Assembly (NCBI RefSeq): GCF_013318015.2
Contig: NZ_CP115842.1
Location: 1,611,001 to 1,675,000, forward strand
Source: Agrobacterium tumefaciens
GTDB lineage: Bacteria > Pseudomonadota > Alphaproteobacteria > Rhizobiales > Rhizobiaceae
Direction: 5' to 3'
DNA: 64,000 nucleotides
Under the pieces are notes generated by a model. The model saw nothing but the letters and a program-made list of their open reading frames with translations, did not search any database and was not told where the DNA came from. Positions 52,325 to 61,518 of the stretch are shown piece by piece; position 1 is the first letter of the stretch; every line of letters starts with the position of its first letter. A program made the translations under genes and the position numbers.

Positions 52325-53227
52325 ATGCAATTGCGCGCATTGATGTATTTCGACGAACTTGTCCGCACCAATTCCATGCGCGCCGCTGCCGAAAATCTGA
52401 ATGTCGCGCCGACGGCAGTCAGCCGCCAGATCGAGAACCTCGAATATTATTTTGGCTCGCCTTTGGTGGAGCGTTCCAGCCGGGGCGTGAAGCTGACGGC
52501 GGCGGGGGAATTGCTGGCTGCCCGCGCCGGCAAGACGCTGCGCGAACTCGACCATGTGCACCAGCTGATCGATGACCTGAAGGGGCTTCAGCGCGGCCGG
52601 GTCACCGTTTATGCCAATGGCGCGACGGTTGCGAACCTTCTGGCGCCGGTGCTGGCGCAGTTCAGCCTCAAATATCCGCAGTTGCGCTTCGAGGTGCACA
52701 TCACCAGCGCGCGCCAGGCGATGGAAGCACTGGGTGCAGCCGAAGCGGATCTGGTCGTCAGCCTTTTTGCGCCCAAGGTCTCCGGCGTGAAAGTGCGCTC
52801 GCGCACCCGTATCAGTTACGATGCTATCTTTCCGACCGGCCATGCGCTTGCCGCGCAGGCGGAAGTCTCGCTGAAAGAACTGGCCGGCCTGCCGCTTGCC
52901 CTGCCGGACAAGAGTTTCGCGGCGCGTCAGGCCTTCGATACACTGTTTGCCGATGCCGGTATCGAGCTTGATCCCGTCTTTATCACCAGTTCGCTGGAAA
53001 TGCTGAAGGAACTGGTTCTGGGCCATGCCGCGGCCACGCTGTTGCCGGCCTTGTCGGTGGCGCGTGAAATTCGCAGCGGCCAGATGGTTGCTGTTCCGCT
53101 TTCCGGCAAGAAGGGCATCCACACCCAGATCGATCTCTGCGTGGCGCCCGACCGTCAACTATCCTTCGCCGCCTCTAAGCTTGCCGATTTCATCGAGCGT
53201 TTCATGCGCGAGGCGACAGCGGGGTAG
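52325..53227 (+). CDS. LysR-family transcriptional regulator
   Basis: A 300-residue LysR protein with helix-turn-helix LMYFDELVRTNSMRAAAENL and NVAPTAVSRQIENLEYYFG, and the C-terminal effector domain containing GRVTVYANGATVANLLAPVL, ADLVVSLFAPKVSG and LVLGHAAATLLPALSV. It lies between importer set 1 and importer set 2 on the same strand and probably regulates one or both; the effector is unknown. AGGG is seen about ten bases upstream. It is followed by two consecutive stems. Confidence 0.88.
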   Translation: MQLRALMYFDELVRTNSMRAAAENLNVAPTAVSRQIENLEYYFGSPLVERSSRGVKLTAAGELLAARAGKTLRELDHVHQLIDDLKGLQRGRVTVYANGATVANLLAPVLAQFSLKYPQLRFEVHITSARQAMEALGAAEADLVVSLFAPKVSGVKVRSRTRISYDAIFPTGHALAAQAEVSLKELAGLPLALPDKSFAARQAFDTLFADAGIELDPVFITSSLEMLKELVLGHAAATLLPALSVAREIRSGQMVAVPLSGKKGIHTQIDLCVAPDRQLSFAASKLADFIERFMREATAG

Positions 53228-53280
53228 GGGAATTCGTCAGCCTGGAGAATTGTCCATCCCGGTTGATTTCCATCCGTATT

Positions 53281-53334
53281 TCCGTGTAGCCATTTCAGCT
53301 ACACGGAGCACACAAAAATCACGATTGTGTGTGC
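53281..53334 (+). terminator. two adjacent hairpins between the LysR gene and importer set 2
   Basis: The first stem is TCCGTGTAGC / GCTACACGGA (10 bp, 7-base loop, 53281-53307). The second, starting at the next base, is GCACACA / TGTGTGC (53308-53334). They may end the LysR transcript or shape the leader of the importer operon. No T-tract directly follows either stem. Confidence 0.5.
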
Positions 53335-53410
53335 GCCTGCAACATGACACTCTTTTTGCAACGGGTGGTCTTCGAAAGGCAAAAATGCCTCGGCCGCCAG
53401 ACAGGGGACA

Positions 53411-54949
53411 ATGATGCCACGCACTTATTTTTCGCAGCCGCTGAAAGTTACGCGGCGCGCCGCGCTTGCGCTTGCACTGGGGACGGCGCTCTGGATGCCG
53501 CTTTCTATGACGGACGCCGCGGCCGCGCCGAAGACCGCCTTGACGCTGGGCATGACAGTGGAGCCGACTGGTCTCGACCCGACAATTGCGGCACCCGTCG
53601 CCATCGGTCAGGTCAGCTGGCAGAACATATTCGAAGGTCTCGTCACCATCGACCATGACGGCAAGGTGAAACCGCAGCTTGCCGAAAGCTGGGAAATTTC
53701 AGCCGATGGCAAGACCTATACGTTCAAGCTGCGCCAGGGTGTTACCTTCCACGACGGCGAGGCCTTCGATTCCTCTGTTGCGAAATTTTCGCTCGACCGG
53801 GCGCGCGGTGAAACGTCGGTAAACCCACAAAAACGCTTCTTCACCGCCATCGAGAGCATAGAAACGCCGGATGCCGCGACGCTGGTACTGAAGCTGAAGC
53901 AGCCGGCGGGCAGCCTGATCTACTGGCTCGGCTGGCCGGCCTCCGTCATGGTTGCGCCGAAGAGCGCTGACAATAACCGTACCACGCCCATCGGCACCGG
54001 CCCGTTCAAGTTCGTGAACTGGGCCAAGGGCGACAAGGTGGAATTGGAGAAGAACGCGGCCTATTGGGACAAGGCGGTGGCGGTGAAGCTTGAAAAGGCC
54101 ACCTTCCGCTTCGTTTCCGATCCGCAGGCGCAGGCAGCGGCACTGAAATCCGGCGATATCGATGCCTTCCCGGAATTCGGCGCGCCGGAACTGATGACGT
54201 CCTTCGACGGCGATGCGCGTCTCGGTACCTTCGTCGGCAATACGGAACTCAAGGTCGTGGCTGGCATGAACAATGCCCGCAAACCCTTCAACGACAAGCG
54301 CGTGCGCCAGGCGCTGATGATGGCGGTGGACCGCGGCACGGTGATTGAAGGCGCATGGTCGGGTTACGGCACGGCCATCGGCAGCCACTACACGCCGAAC
54401 GATCGCGGTTACATCGATACGACCGGTGTTCATTCTTACGATATAGACAAGGCAAAGGCGCTTCTTGCCGAAGCGGGTTACCCCGACGGTTTCAGCTTCA
54501 CGATCAAGGCCCCGCAAATGGCCTATGCCCAGCGGACCTCGCAAATCCTCCAGGCGATGTTGGCCGAAATCGGTGTCACCATGACCATCGAGACCACGGA
54601 ATTTCCGGCAAAATGGGTGGCGGATGTTTTGAAGGGCGCGGATTACGACATGACCATCGTCGCCCACGCTGAGCCGATGGATATCGATATCTACTCCCGT
54701 GATCCCTATTATTTCAACTATAAGAACCCTGCCTTCAACGAGGTCATCGCCAATGTTGAAAAAACGGCGGATGCGGCCGAGCAGGAAAAGCTGTACGGCG
54801 AAGCCCAGAAAATCCTCGCCGAAGATGTGCCGGCGCTGTTCTTGTTCGTGATGCCGAAACTCGGCGTCTGGGACAAGAAGTTGAAGGGGTTGTGGGAAAA
54901 CGAACCCATTCCGTCCAATGTGCTGACGGATGTGCATTGGGAAGAGTGA
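53411..54949 (+). CDS. dipeptide/oligopeptide ABC substrate-binding protein (set 2)
   Basis: A 512-residue family 5 binding protein. The signal peptide has a twin-Arg-like KVTRRAALALALGTALWM, so Tat or Sec export are both possible, with cleavage near DAAAAP. Family features are PTGLDPTIAAPVAIGQVSWQ, LAESWEISADGKTYTFKLRQ, GTGPFKFVNWAKGDKVELEK and AKALLAEAGYPDGFSF. Two adjacent ATGs (53411, 53414) follow GGGG; the second has better spacing. It begins an operon with two permeases and an amidase but no ATPase, so the cargo may be an amide. Confidence 0.88.
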   Translation: MMPRTYFSQPLKVTRRAALALALGTALWMPLSMTDAAAAPKTALTLGMTVEPTGLDPTIAAPVAIGQVSWQNIFEGLVTIDHDGKVKPQLAESWEISADGKTYTFKLRQGVTFHDGEAFDSSVAKFSLDRARGETSVNPQKRFFTAIESIETPDAATLVLKLKQPAGSLIYWLGWPASVMVAPKSADNNRTTPIGTGPFKFVNWAKGDKVELEKNAAYWDKAVAVKLEKATFRFVSDPQAQAAALKSGDIDAFPEFGAPELMTSFDGDARLGTFVGNTELKVVAGMNNARKPFNDKRVRQALMMAVDRGTVIEGAWSGYGTAIGSHYTPNDRGYIDTTGVHSYDIDKAKALLAEAGYPDGFSFTIKAPQMAYAQRTSQILQAMLAEIGVTMTIETTEFPAKWVADVLKGADYDMTIVAHAEPMDIDIYSRDPYYFNYKNPAFNEVIANVEKTADAAEQEKLYGEAQKILAEDVPALFLFVMPKLGVWDKKLKGLWENEPIPSNVLTDVHWEE

Positions 54950-54987
54950 CGTTTGTTGTGAACGGTGAGGCGCATTCCTACCCACCA

Positions 54988-55104
54988 CCTCATTCCTGTG
55001 CCTGTCACAGAAATCCAGCCAGCCCAAGTCGTTGGGCTGAAAGGAATCTTTCCGCCGTGCAGGCACGCTTCGGCTGGATCCCTGTGACAAGCACAGGGGT
55101 GAGG
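54988..55104. repeat. RIME-like mosaic intergenic element
   Basis: Terminal inverted repeats of 33 bp (54988-55020 and 55072-55104) match at 28 of 33 positions, all differences being transitions. The 51-bp centre contains AGCCCAA-gtcg-TTGGGCT and CGTGC-ag-GCACG stems. At 117 bp with nested palindromes it resembles the rhizobial RIME elements. It separates the binding-protein gene from its permease genes. Confidence 0.72.
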
Positions 55105-55178
55105 GAAGAGTGTGCGGGGATGACAATAAATCCATCCGCCACATCCCGAAACGAAACAACGCAAGGAAAGAATGCCAG

Positions 55179-56129
55179 ATGTTAGCCGTTCTCGTCCGGC
55201 GCCTTGCAAGCCTCATCGTCACGTTGTTTGCGGTGTCGCTCATCATCTACATCATCATGGGGCTGTTGCCGGGTGATCCGGCGGCCATCATGCTCGGCAC
55301 GTCGGCGAGCCCGGATACGCTTCTCGCGCTGCAAATGCAGATGGGTCTCGATCAGCCCTTGCCATTGCGTTACATCCACTGGCTTGCAGGCGTATTCCGG
55401 GGTGATCTCGGACAATCCTATACCTACGGCGTGCCGGTAGCGGGGCTTATTGTCGAGCGGCTTGCCGTCACCCTGCCGCTTGCGCTGCTCGCGGTCTGCC
55501 TGTCGGTCGCCATCGCCATTCCGCTCGGCGTCGCGGCAGCGAGAAGCCGAAACGGGCCGGTGGATTTCGCAGCCGGGCTGTTTTCCCATGTCGGCATTGC
55601 CGTTCCCGGTTTCTGGGTCGGGCTGCTGCTCATCATCGTCTTTTCCACCACGCTCGGCTGGATGCCATCAGGCGGTTTTCCCGGCTGGCGTCCGAGTTTT
55701 TCTGCCGGATTTATCGCGCTTGTGCTTCCAGCCATCGCGCTTGCGCTGTCGCAGGCAGGCGTCCTCACCCGCGTCTGCCGCTCGGCAGTACTTGAGGTAA
55801 TGAACGAGGATTTCGTGCGCACCGCCCGCGCCAAGGGGCTGAGCGAGCGGGTAGCGCTGTGGCGACATGCGGTGCCGAACGCCATGATCCCCGTTGTCAC
55901 CATGATCGGCCTGCAATTCACCTTCCTGATTGCCGGGGCAGTGCTGGTGGAGAATGTCTTCAACCTGCCGGGCCTCGGGCGGCTTGCCTATCAGGCGTTG
56001 ACCCAGCGGGATATCGTCGTCATGCAGTCCGTCGTGCTGTTCTTCTCGGCGCTTGTCATCGTCATGAATTTTCTGGTCGATATCGCCTATCTCTTTATCG
56101 ATCCAAGACTGCGGGCAGGTGCACGATGA
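55179..56129 (+). CDS. DppB-type ABC permease (set 2)
   Basis: A 316-residue permease with about six membrane segments, the family start MGLLPGDPAAIMLG, QMGLDQPLPLRYIHWLAGVF and the coupling loop NEDFVRTARAKGLSERVALW followed by AVPNAMIPVVT. The start at 55179 has AAGGA about eleven bases upstream; in-frame codons before it lie in the repeat-rich gap. Its stop overlaps the next permease start (ATGA). The RIME-like element between it and the binding-protein gene may change the stoichiometry of the two transcripts. Confidence 0.88.
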   Translation: MLAVLVRRLASLIVTLFAVSLIIYIIMGLLPGDPAAIMLGTSASPDTLLALQMQMGLDQPLPLRYIHWLAGVFRGDLGQSYTYGVPVAGLIVERLAVTLPLALLAVCLSVAIAIPLGVAAARSRNGPVDFAAGLFSHVGIAVPGFWVGLLLIIVFSTTLGWMPSGGFPGWRPSFSAGFIALVLPAIALALSQAGVLTRVCRSAVLEVMNEDFVRTARAKGLSERVALWRHAVPNAMIPVVTMIGLQFTFLIAGAVLVENVFNLPGLGRLAYQALTQRDIVVMQSVVLFFSALVIVMNFLVDIAYLFIDPRLRAGAR

Positions 56130-56947
56130 TGCGACTGATCCGCCGCCGCCCCGCTTTCGTCCTTGGCATCGCTGTCACTCTCTTTCTTGTCGCGGTTGCC
56201 CTGCTTTCGCTGGTCTGGACGCCGGTTTCTCCGACGAAGATACAGATTGCCCAGAAGCTGAAATCGCCCTTTGCCTATGGCGGGCTTGGCACCGACCATT
56301 TTGGCCGCGATGTGCTGTCCATGCTGATGGCGGGGGCATGGAATTCGCTCTCCACCTCCATCGCCGCCGTTGCCATCGGCGCGCTCATTGGCACGGCGCT
56401 TGGCGTATCGGTCGCGGCACTGCGCGGTTTCACCGAAACCCTGGTGATGCGCGCCTGCGATATCATCTTCGCCGTACCGCCGATTTTGTCGGCCATGATG
56501 CTCGGCGCGTTCATCGGTACGGGGCGGTTCACCGCCATCATCGCCATTGCCACCTTCATGGTGCCGGTCTTTGCGCGGCTGACGCTGGGTGCGGCCTTGC
56601 AGATATGGTCGCGGGAATATGTCACCGCCGCCACCAGCATCGGCCAGAACCGCGCCAAGATCACGCTGTTTCATATCGTGCCGAATATTTCCAACCAGAT
56701 CATCGTGCAGGTGACCATCCAGCTCGGCCTTGCCATCCTTACCGAAGCGGGACTCTCATTCCTCGGTCTCGGCATGCCGCCGCCGGCTGCCACCTGGGGG
56801 CGGATGCTGGCCGATGCGCAGACCTATCTAGGTGCTGCACCCTGGCTTGCCATCACGCCCGGCCTTGCCATTGCGCTCGCGGTCTTCGGCCTCAATCTGC
56901 TTGGCGATGGCCTGCGCGACCTGCTGGACCCACGCGATACCAGCTGA
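56126..56947 (+). CDS. DppC-type ABC permease (set 2)
   Basis: A 273-residue permease with about six membrane segments, GGLGTDHFGRDVLSMLMAGA, the coupling loop SREYVTAATSIGQNRAKITL and GLSFLGLGMPPPAATWGRML. It is coupled to the DppB-type gene (ATGA). No ATPase gene follows; the next gene is an amidase after 53 bp. The long in-frame extension upstream reads through the previous gene in another frame and is not coding. Confidence 0.88.
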   Translation: MMRLIRRRPAFVLGIAVTLFLVAVALLSLVWTPVSPTKIQIAQKLKSPFAYGGLGTDHFGRDVLSMLMAGAWNSLSTSIAAVAIGALIGTALGVSVAALRGFTETLVMRACDIIFAVPPILSAMMLGAFIGTGRFTAIIAIATFMVPVFARLTLGAALQIWSREYVTAATSIGQNRAKITLFHIVPNISNQIIVQVTIQLGLAILTEAGLSFLGLGMPPPAATWGRMLADAQTYLGAAPWLAITPGLAIALAVFGLNLLGDGLRDLLDPRDTS

Positions 56948-57000
56948 CCGCTTCAAGCCGATATCGCCCATATTATCTGTTTTCTGACGAGACGAAGCTT

Positions 57001-58398
57001 ATGACCGATCTCATACACCTCAACACGCTCGAAATCCTGGCGCTTTACGGGCAAAAGAAGCTGTCGCCATCGGAATATTGGCAGGCGGTAGAGGCCCGTA
57101 TCGACGCATTCGAGCCCACGGTGAACGCGCTTTACGCCTATGATCCCGAGGATGCCCGCAAGCAGGCGCTGGCCTCAACGACGCGCTGGCAAAAAGGTGA
57201 AACGCTCGGGCCCCTCGATGGGATTCCGGTGTCGCTGAAGGAATTGATCGCCACTAAAGGCCAGCCGGTTCCGCTTGGCACCAAAGCGGTGGAACTGGTG
57301 CCGGCCCTGGAAGACGCGCCGGTTGCGGCCCGCTGCCGCGAGGACGGCGCCATCATTTACGCCAAAACCACCTGCCCGGATTACGGCATGTTGTCATCGG
57401 GCCTTTCCAGTTTTCACAAGCTCAGCCGCAACCCGTGGGACCCGACACAGAACCCCGGCGGCTCCAGTGCCGGCGCGGCTTCTGCCGGTGCTGCGGGTTA
57501 CGGCACCCTGCATATCGGCACGGATATTGGCGGCTCGGTGCGGCTACCGGCGGGGTGGACGGGGCTGTTCGGCTTCAAGCCCAGCCAGGGCCGCATACCC
57601 GTCGATCCCTATTATACCGGCCGCTGCGCCGGACCGATGACCCGCACCGTCGTCGACGCCGCCTATGCCATGGCCACGCTTTCCCGCCCGGACTGGCGCG
57701 ACGGCACCGCGCTGCCGCCCAACAATATCAACTGGATGGACCTCGATATCGACGTAAAGGGCCTGAGGATCGGCCTGATGCTGGATGCCGGCTGCGGCTT
57801 GGCCCTGGACGATGAGGTGCGGGATGCTGTTGTGGCGTCCGCAAAGCTGTTCGAGGATGCAGGTGCCATCGTGGTCCCGGTCGAGCCGGTGCTGTCTCGG
57901 GACATGCTTGATGGGCTGGATGATTTCTGGCGGGCGAAATTCTGGGGCGATATGGCGGCGCTGAGTGACGAACGACGCGCGGCGATCCTTCCCTATATTC
58001 ACGAATGGGCGCAGAAGGGCGCTGATGTTTCCGGCGCGCGGGCCGTTTTCGGTTTCAACCAGACCATGGAAATGCGCAAAGCCTGCGGGCGGTTGATGCA
58101 GTCGGTTGATGTGGTGATTTCACCCGTCAATCCCATCGTCTCCTATCCGGCCGACTGGGCCTCGCCCACCAACGACCCCGAGCGACCCTTCGAACATATC
58201 GCCTTCACCGTCCCTTGGAATATGTCGGAACAGCCAGCATCCTCGATCAATTGCGGTTTCTCGAAATCCGGGATGCCGATCGGCTTGCAGATCGTCGGCC
58301 CGCGTTACGCGGATCTGCTCGTGCTCAAGCTTTCCAAGGCCTTCGAGGATTGGGGCGGCGGTGTTCGGCGCTGGCCGGAGCCGCCCAAAGCGCGCTGA
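57001..58398 (+). CDS. amidase (amidase-signature family)
   Basis: A 465-residue amidase-signature hydrolase with the full Ser-cisSer-Lys triad: Lys80 in PVSLKELIA, the cis-Ser155 in NPGGSSAGAASAGA and the nucleophile Ser179 in GTDIGGSVRLPAGW. Such enzymes release ammonia or amines from amides. It lies 53 bp behind the set 2 permease genes on the same strand, so its substrate is probably what that importer brings in. The in-frame extension upstream of 57001 overlaps the permease gene and is not coding. GatA of the tRNA amidotransferase is excluded because gatB and gatC are absent. Confidence 0.9.
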   Translation: MTDLIHLNTLEILALYGQKKLSPSEYWQAVEARIDAFEPTVNALYAYDPEDARKQALASTTRWQKGETLGPLDGIPVSLKELIATKGQPVPLGTKAVELVPALEDAPVAARCREDGAIIYAKTTCPDYGMLSSGLSSFHKLSRNPWDPTQNPGGSSAGAASAGAAGYGTLHIGTDIGGSVRLPAGWTGLFGFKPSQGRIPVDPYYTGRCAGPMTRTVVDAAYAMATLSRPDWRDGTALPPNNINWMDLDIDVKGLRIGLMLDAGCGLALDDEVRDAVVASAKLFEDAGAIVVPVEPVLSRDMLDGLDDFWRAKFWGDMAALSDERRAAILPYIHEWAQKGADVSGARAVFGFNQTMEMRKACGRLMQSVDVVISPVNPIVSYPADWASPTNDPERPFEHIAFTVPWNMSEQPASSINCGFSKSGMPIGLQIVGPRYADLLVLKLSKAFEDWGGGVRRWPEPPKAR

Positions 58399-58493
58399 TC
58401 GCGTCTTTATCGGCCCTGTAGTATAGCCATAATACCCGCTTCTCCACCCCTCCTGTTACGGTGCCCCGGGCATTCAAAACGGGAGGAGCAAGC

Positions 58494-59060
58494 ATGCCGA
58501 AGAAGATTTTGATGATCACCGGCGATTTCGCCGAGGACTACGAGACCATGGTGCCGTTCCAGACGCTGCTTGCGGTTGGTCACACGGTGCATGCCGTCTG
58601 CCCCGGCAAGAAGGCTGGCCAGACGATCGCGACCGCGATCCATGATTTCGAGGGCGACCAGACCTATTCAGAAAAACGCGGCCATAATTTCGCGCTCAAC
58701 GCAACTTTTGCCGATATCAAGGTCGCGGATTACGACGCGCTGGTCATTCCGGGTGGTCGCGCGCCGGAATATCTGCGGCTGAATGCGGATGTGCTTGCCG
58801 CCGTGAAGCATTTCTTCGAGGCTGACAAGCCGGTCGCGGCCGTCTGCCACGGTGCCCAATTGCTGGCGGCTGCGGGTGTCCTCAAGGGCCGCACCTGCTC
58901 GGCCTATCCGGCCTGCCGCCCCGAGGTGGAACTGGCGGGCGGTACCTATGCCGATATCGCCATCGATGTGGCGGTTACCGACGGCAAGCTGGTGACGGCG
59001 CCCGCATGGCCGGCGCATCCGGCATGGCTTTCGCAATTCATGGCGGTGCTCGGCAGATAA
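58494..59060 (+). CDS. DJ-1/PfpI family protein
   Basis: A 188-residue protein of the DJ-1/PfpI class I glutamine amidotransferase-like fold. The reactive Cys118 is in [16 protein letters not shown] and Glu14 in [22 protein letters not shown] is the third landmark. Members act as glyoxalases, deglycases, chaperones or peptidases; which applies here cannot be told. GGAGG lies seven bases before the ATG. It follows the amidase gene by about 95 bp, so it may be part of the same operon or independent. Confidence 0.87.
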   Translation: MPKKILMITGDFAEDYETMVPFQTLLAVGHTVHAVCPGKKAGQTIATAIHDFEGDQTYSEKRGHNFALNATFADIKVADYDALVIPGGRAPEYLRLNADVLAAVKHFFEADKPVAAVCHGAQLLAAAGVLKGRTCSAYPACRPEVELAGGTYADIAIDVAVTDGKLVTAPAWPAHPAWLSQFMAVLGR

Positions 59061-59131
59061 GGCCGGCGGAATGGGGCTTTTGCCGGTCCCGTTTCCCGTC
59101 TATCTTCTGCAGCTTGCTGAGGGAGGACACA

Positions 59132-59482
59132 ATGTGCAAGCTTTTCATCAAGGCAGACCCGACGCTTTGGGAAAGCCATACCCGGTCTTTGCGGATCGAT
59201 GGCATGGTCACCAGTGTCAGACTTGAAAACTTCTTCTGGACGACTCTGGACGAGATTTCACGCCGCGATGGCATGAACAGCGCGCAGCTCATTGCCAAGC
59301 TTTATAATGAATCGATCGATGCCGGGCATGATCTCGGCAACTTCACCTCGTTTCTACGAGTCTGCTGCGGGCGTTATCTGGCCTTGCAGCTTTCCGGCGA
59401 TATTCCGGCGCGCAGCGACATTCCGATTGCTGCGCTGGATGCAGACAGCATTCTCGACGCGGAAAAGATGAATTATCACTGA
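59132..59482 (+). CDS. ribbon-helix-helix domain protein (RHH_4 type)
   Basis: A 116-residue protein whose central part, SLRIDGMVTSVRLENFFWTT followed by LDEISRRDGMNSAQLIAKLY, fits the ribbon-helix-helix DNA-binding fold common in alphaproteobacteria; the conserved NFTSFLRVCCGRYLAL segment follows. GGAGG lies upstream of the ATG with six bases between. Proteins of this kind are sometimes mislabelled aryl-sulfate sulfotransferases. It stands alone on the plus strand and converges on importer set 3 at a strong terminator. Its target is unknown; no antitoxin/toxin partner was seen. Confidence 0.8.
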   Translation: MCKLFIKADPTLWESHTRSLRIDGMVTSVRLENFFWTTLDEISRRDGMNSAQLIAKLYNESIDAGHDLGNFTSFLRVCCGRYLALQLSGDIPARSDIPIAALDADSILDAEKMNYH

Positions 59483-59490
59483 GGTAAAGG

Positions 59491-59515
59491 GAAGGGCGCA
59501 GCCACCGCGCCCTTC
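59491..59515. terminator. hairpin between convergent RHH gene and importer set 3
   Basis: GAAGGGCGC / GCGCCCTTC forms a perfect 9-bp stem with a 7-base loop in the 36-bp gap between the two stops. There is no long T-run, but its place suggests shared termination. Confidence 0.65.
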
Positions 59516-59518
59516 GCC

Positions 59519-60439
59519 TCAGCTCTTAAGCGCCCTTGGATCAAGCGCATCGCGCACGGCATCGCCGATATAGTTGACGCTCAGAACCGTCAGCGAGATT
59601 GCCAGTCCAGGCCACAGCACGCGCGAGGGCGTCAGCTGCAGGAAGTTGGCGCCATCGAACAACAGTCGTCCCCAGGTCGGAAAGTCGGACGGAAAACCGA
59701 GGCCGAGGAAGGACAGCGCCGATTCCGTGATGATGGCCGAGGCGATGCCGAGCGTGGCTGAGACCATGATCGAACTCAACACATTCGGCAGGATATGGCG
59801 CAGGATAATGCGGTATTCGCGCATGCCGCTCGATTTCGCCGCCATGATAAACTCCTGGCTTTTGATCGTCAGCACGTCGCCGCGCACGATGCGTGCGGTA
59901 TGCATCCAGCTGGTTACCCCGATCACGAAGACGATGAGGATGAAGATACCGGTTTCCGGCCCGAAGGCGGCACGCAGCGTATCACGGAACAGCATGAGAA
60001 TGACGAGCAGCAGCGGCAGCAGCGGCAGGGCCAGGAACAGGTCCGTCAGCCGCATCAGCGGCCCGTCAAGCCTTCGGAAATAGCCTGACAGCACCCCCAC
60101 CAGCGTGCCGAGAAACAGCGCCAGCAGCATGGCGGTGATGCCGACGGCAAGCGAGATGCGCCCGCCCGCCAGCACCTGCGCCAGCATGTCCTTGCCCAGA
60201 TTGTCGGTGCCGAAGGGATGCGCCAGCGACGGCCACTGGTTGCGTTCCTTCACATTGATGGCATTGGGCGCGACAGTGTGGATATAGGGCCCGACATAGA
60301 CCGCAAGCAAAATAAAGATGAAAACGAACAGGCCTGCCACGCCGCCCTTGTGGACCCGGAACTGTTTCCAGATATCGGCAAGTGCCGATTGCACAGGCGT
60401 GGCGGCAACGGCTGGTGCTGCGAGGGTGGCGTCAGTCAT
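59519..60439 (-). CDS. DppC-type ABC permease (set 3)
   Basis: A 306-residue permease with a hydrophilic leader, about six membrane segments, HPFGTDNLGKDMLAQVLAGG, the coupling loop SQEFIMAAKSSGMREYRIIL and SALSFLGLGFPSDFPTWGRL. GAGG lies seven bases upstream of the ATG, which overlaps the DppB-type gene by 8 bp. It is the last gene of the set; no ATPase gene follows before the convergent RHH gene. Confidence 0.9.
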   Translation of the reverse strand: MTDATLAAPAVAATPVQSALADIWKQFRVHKGGVAGLFVFIFILLAVYVGPYIHTVAPNAINVKERNQWPSLAHPFGTDNLGKDMLAQVLAGGRISLAVGITAMLLALFLGTLVGVLSGYFRRLDGPLMRLTDLFLALPLLPLLLVILMLFRDTLRAAFGPETGIFILIVFVIGVTSWMHTARIVRGDVLTIKSQEFIMAAKSSGMREYRIILRHILPNVLSSIMVSATLGIASAIITESALSFLGLGFPSDFPTWGRLLFDGANFLQLTPSRVLWPGLAISLTVLSVNYIGDAVRDALDPRALKS

Positions 60440-61442
60440 AGCGGATCCTCGGGTCGAGAATGCCGTAAAGCACGTCGGCAATCAGGTTGAAGAGCACGAT
60501 AAGCACCGCGAAAATGAAGGTCAGCGTCTGCACCAGCGGAATATCCGCACCCTGAACGGCGGTGATCAGCAATTGGCCAAGCCCGTTCACACGGAAAATC
60601 TGTTCGGTAATGATGGCGCCGGAAAAGATCGTCGGCACGCCGAGTGCGATGACGGTGACGACGGGTATAAGGCTGTTGCGCAGGACGTGAACGAGCAGAA
60701 CGGATTTTTCCTTCACGCCCTTGGCACGCGCGGTGCGTACATAGTCCTGATGGAGATTGTCCAGCATGGAGGCGCGCACGAAACGGCTGATCTGCGAGAC
60801 GTTGTAGAGGGTCAGCACCAGAACCGGCATGAACATCTGTTTGATCTGTGCCACGAGGCTTCCCCAGTCAGTCACCTGCAGATTGGTGTCGTAGACGGAA
60901 GGGAACCATTGCAGATACGAGCTGAAGATGACGACCAGCAGCACGCCGGTGAAGAAGGTGGGAACCGAATAACCCACCATCGAGACGAAGGTGCCGATCT
61001 GATCGAAGATCGAATATTGTTTGTAGGCGGAAATGACGCCGATCGGGATCGCCAGAAGCGCGCCGAAGAGATAGGCAAGGCCGACGACCCAAAGCGTTTG
61101 CGGCATGCGCTGGATGACAAGATCGACCACCGGGCTGCGCGTTGCCCAGGACAGCACACGCATGCGGCTGCCGTCGCCGATCTGCCAGCCTGTCAGCTTC
61201 TCGAACAGGTTCAGCGGTTCATTGATGAAGAACTGCTGCAGCCACAGCATGTAACGGATGAAGAAGGGCTGGTCGAGACCGAGCGAGGCGCGGATCTGCT
61301 CGCGCACTTCGGGCGGAATGGTCAGCGGCAGGTCGCCGGTCGGATCATTCGGCGCCAGATCGAGTAGGGCGAAGATGACGAAGCTGATGACGAGCAACGT
61401 CGGTACGGCAAAGGCAAGCCGCCGGAGCGTAAAGGTAAACAT
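60432..61442 (-). CDS. DppB-type ABC permease (set 3)
   Basis: A 336-residue permease with about six membrane segments, LLDLAPNDPTGDLPLTIPPE, IRASLGLDQPFFIRYMLWLQ and the coupling loop HQDYVRTARAKGVKEKSVLL. GGAG lies eight bases before the ATG. A GC-rich stem-loop sits in the 76-bp gap between it and the binding-protein gene upstream. The length and motif order match DppB/OppB permeases of peptide importers. Confidence 0.9.
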   Translation of the reverse strand: MFTFTLRRLAFAVPTLLVISFVIFALLDLAPNDPTGDLPLTIPPEVREQIRASLGLDQPFFIRYMLWLQQFFINEPLNLFEKLTGWQIGDGSRMRVLSWATRSPVVDLVIQRMPQTLWVVGLAYLFGALLAIPIGVISAYKQYSIFDQIGTFVSMVGYSVPTFFTGVLLVVIFSSYLQWFPSVYDTNLQVTDWGSLVAQIKQMFMPVLVLTLYNVSQISRFVRASMLDNLHQDYVRTARAKGVKEKSVLLVHVLRNSLIPVVTVIALGVPTIFSGAIITEQIFRVNGLGQLLITAVQGADIPLVQTLTFIFAVLIVLFNLIADVLYGILDPRIRYD

Positions 61443-61479
61443 CGGAAAGTCTCCAGACCGTCAGGGTCTCGCAAAACGA

Positions 61480-61509
61480 GCGCGGTCCCCCCGTCAGGGG
61501 CGACCGCGC
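61480..61509 (-). terminator. GC-rich hairpin between binding-protein and permease genes of set 3
   Basis: GCGCGGTC pairs with GACCGCGC (8 bp), and an inner CCCC/GGGG stem closes around GTCA. It lies ten bases after the binding-protein stop and is followed by the permease genes, so it probably stabilises the binding-protein mRNA or partly terminates. Confidence 0.6.
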
Positions 61510-61518
61510 ATTTGCGGG

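Noticed and set aside
53699..55246. 515-codon open frame antisense to the set 2 binding protein and repeat region
   Set aside because: It crosses a real gene and a RIME-like element and shows no domain.
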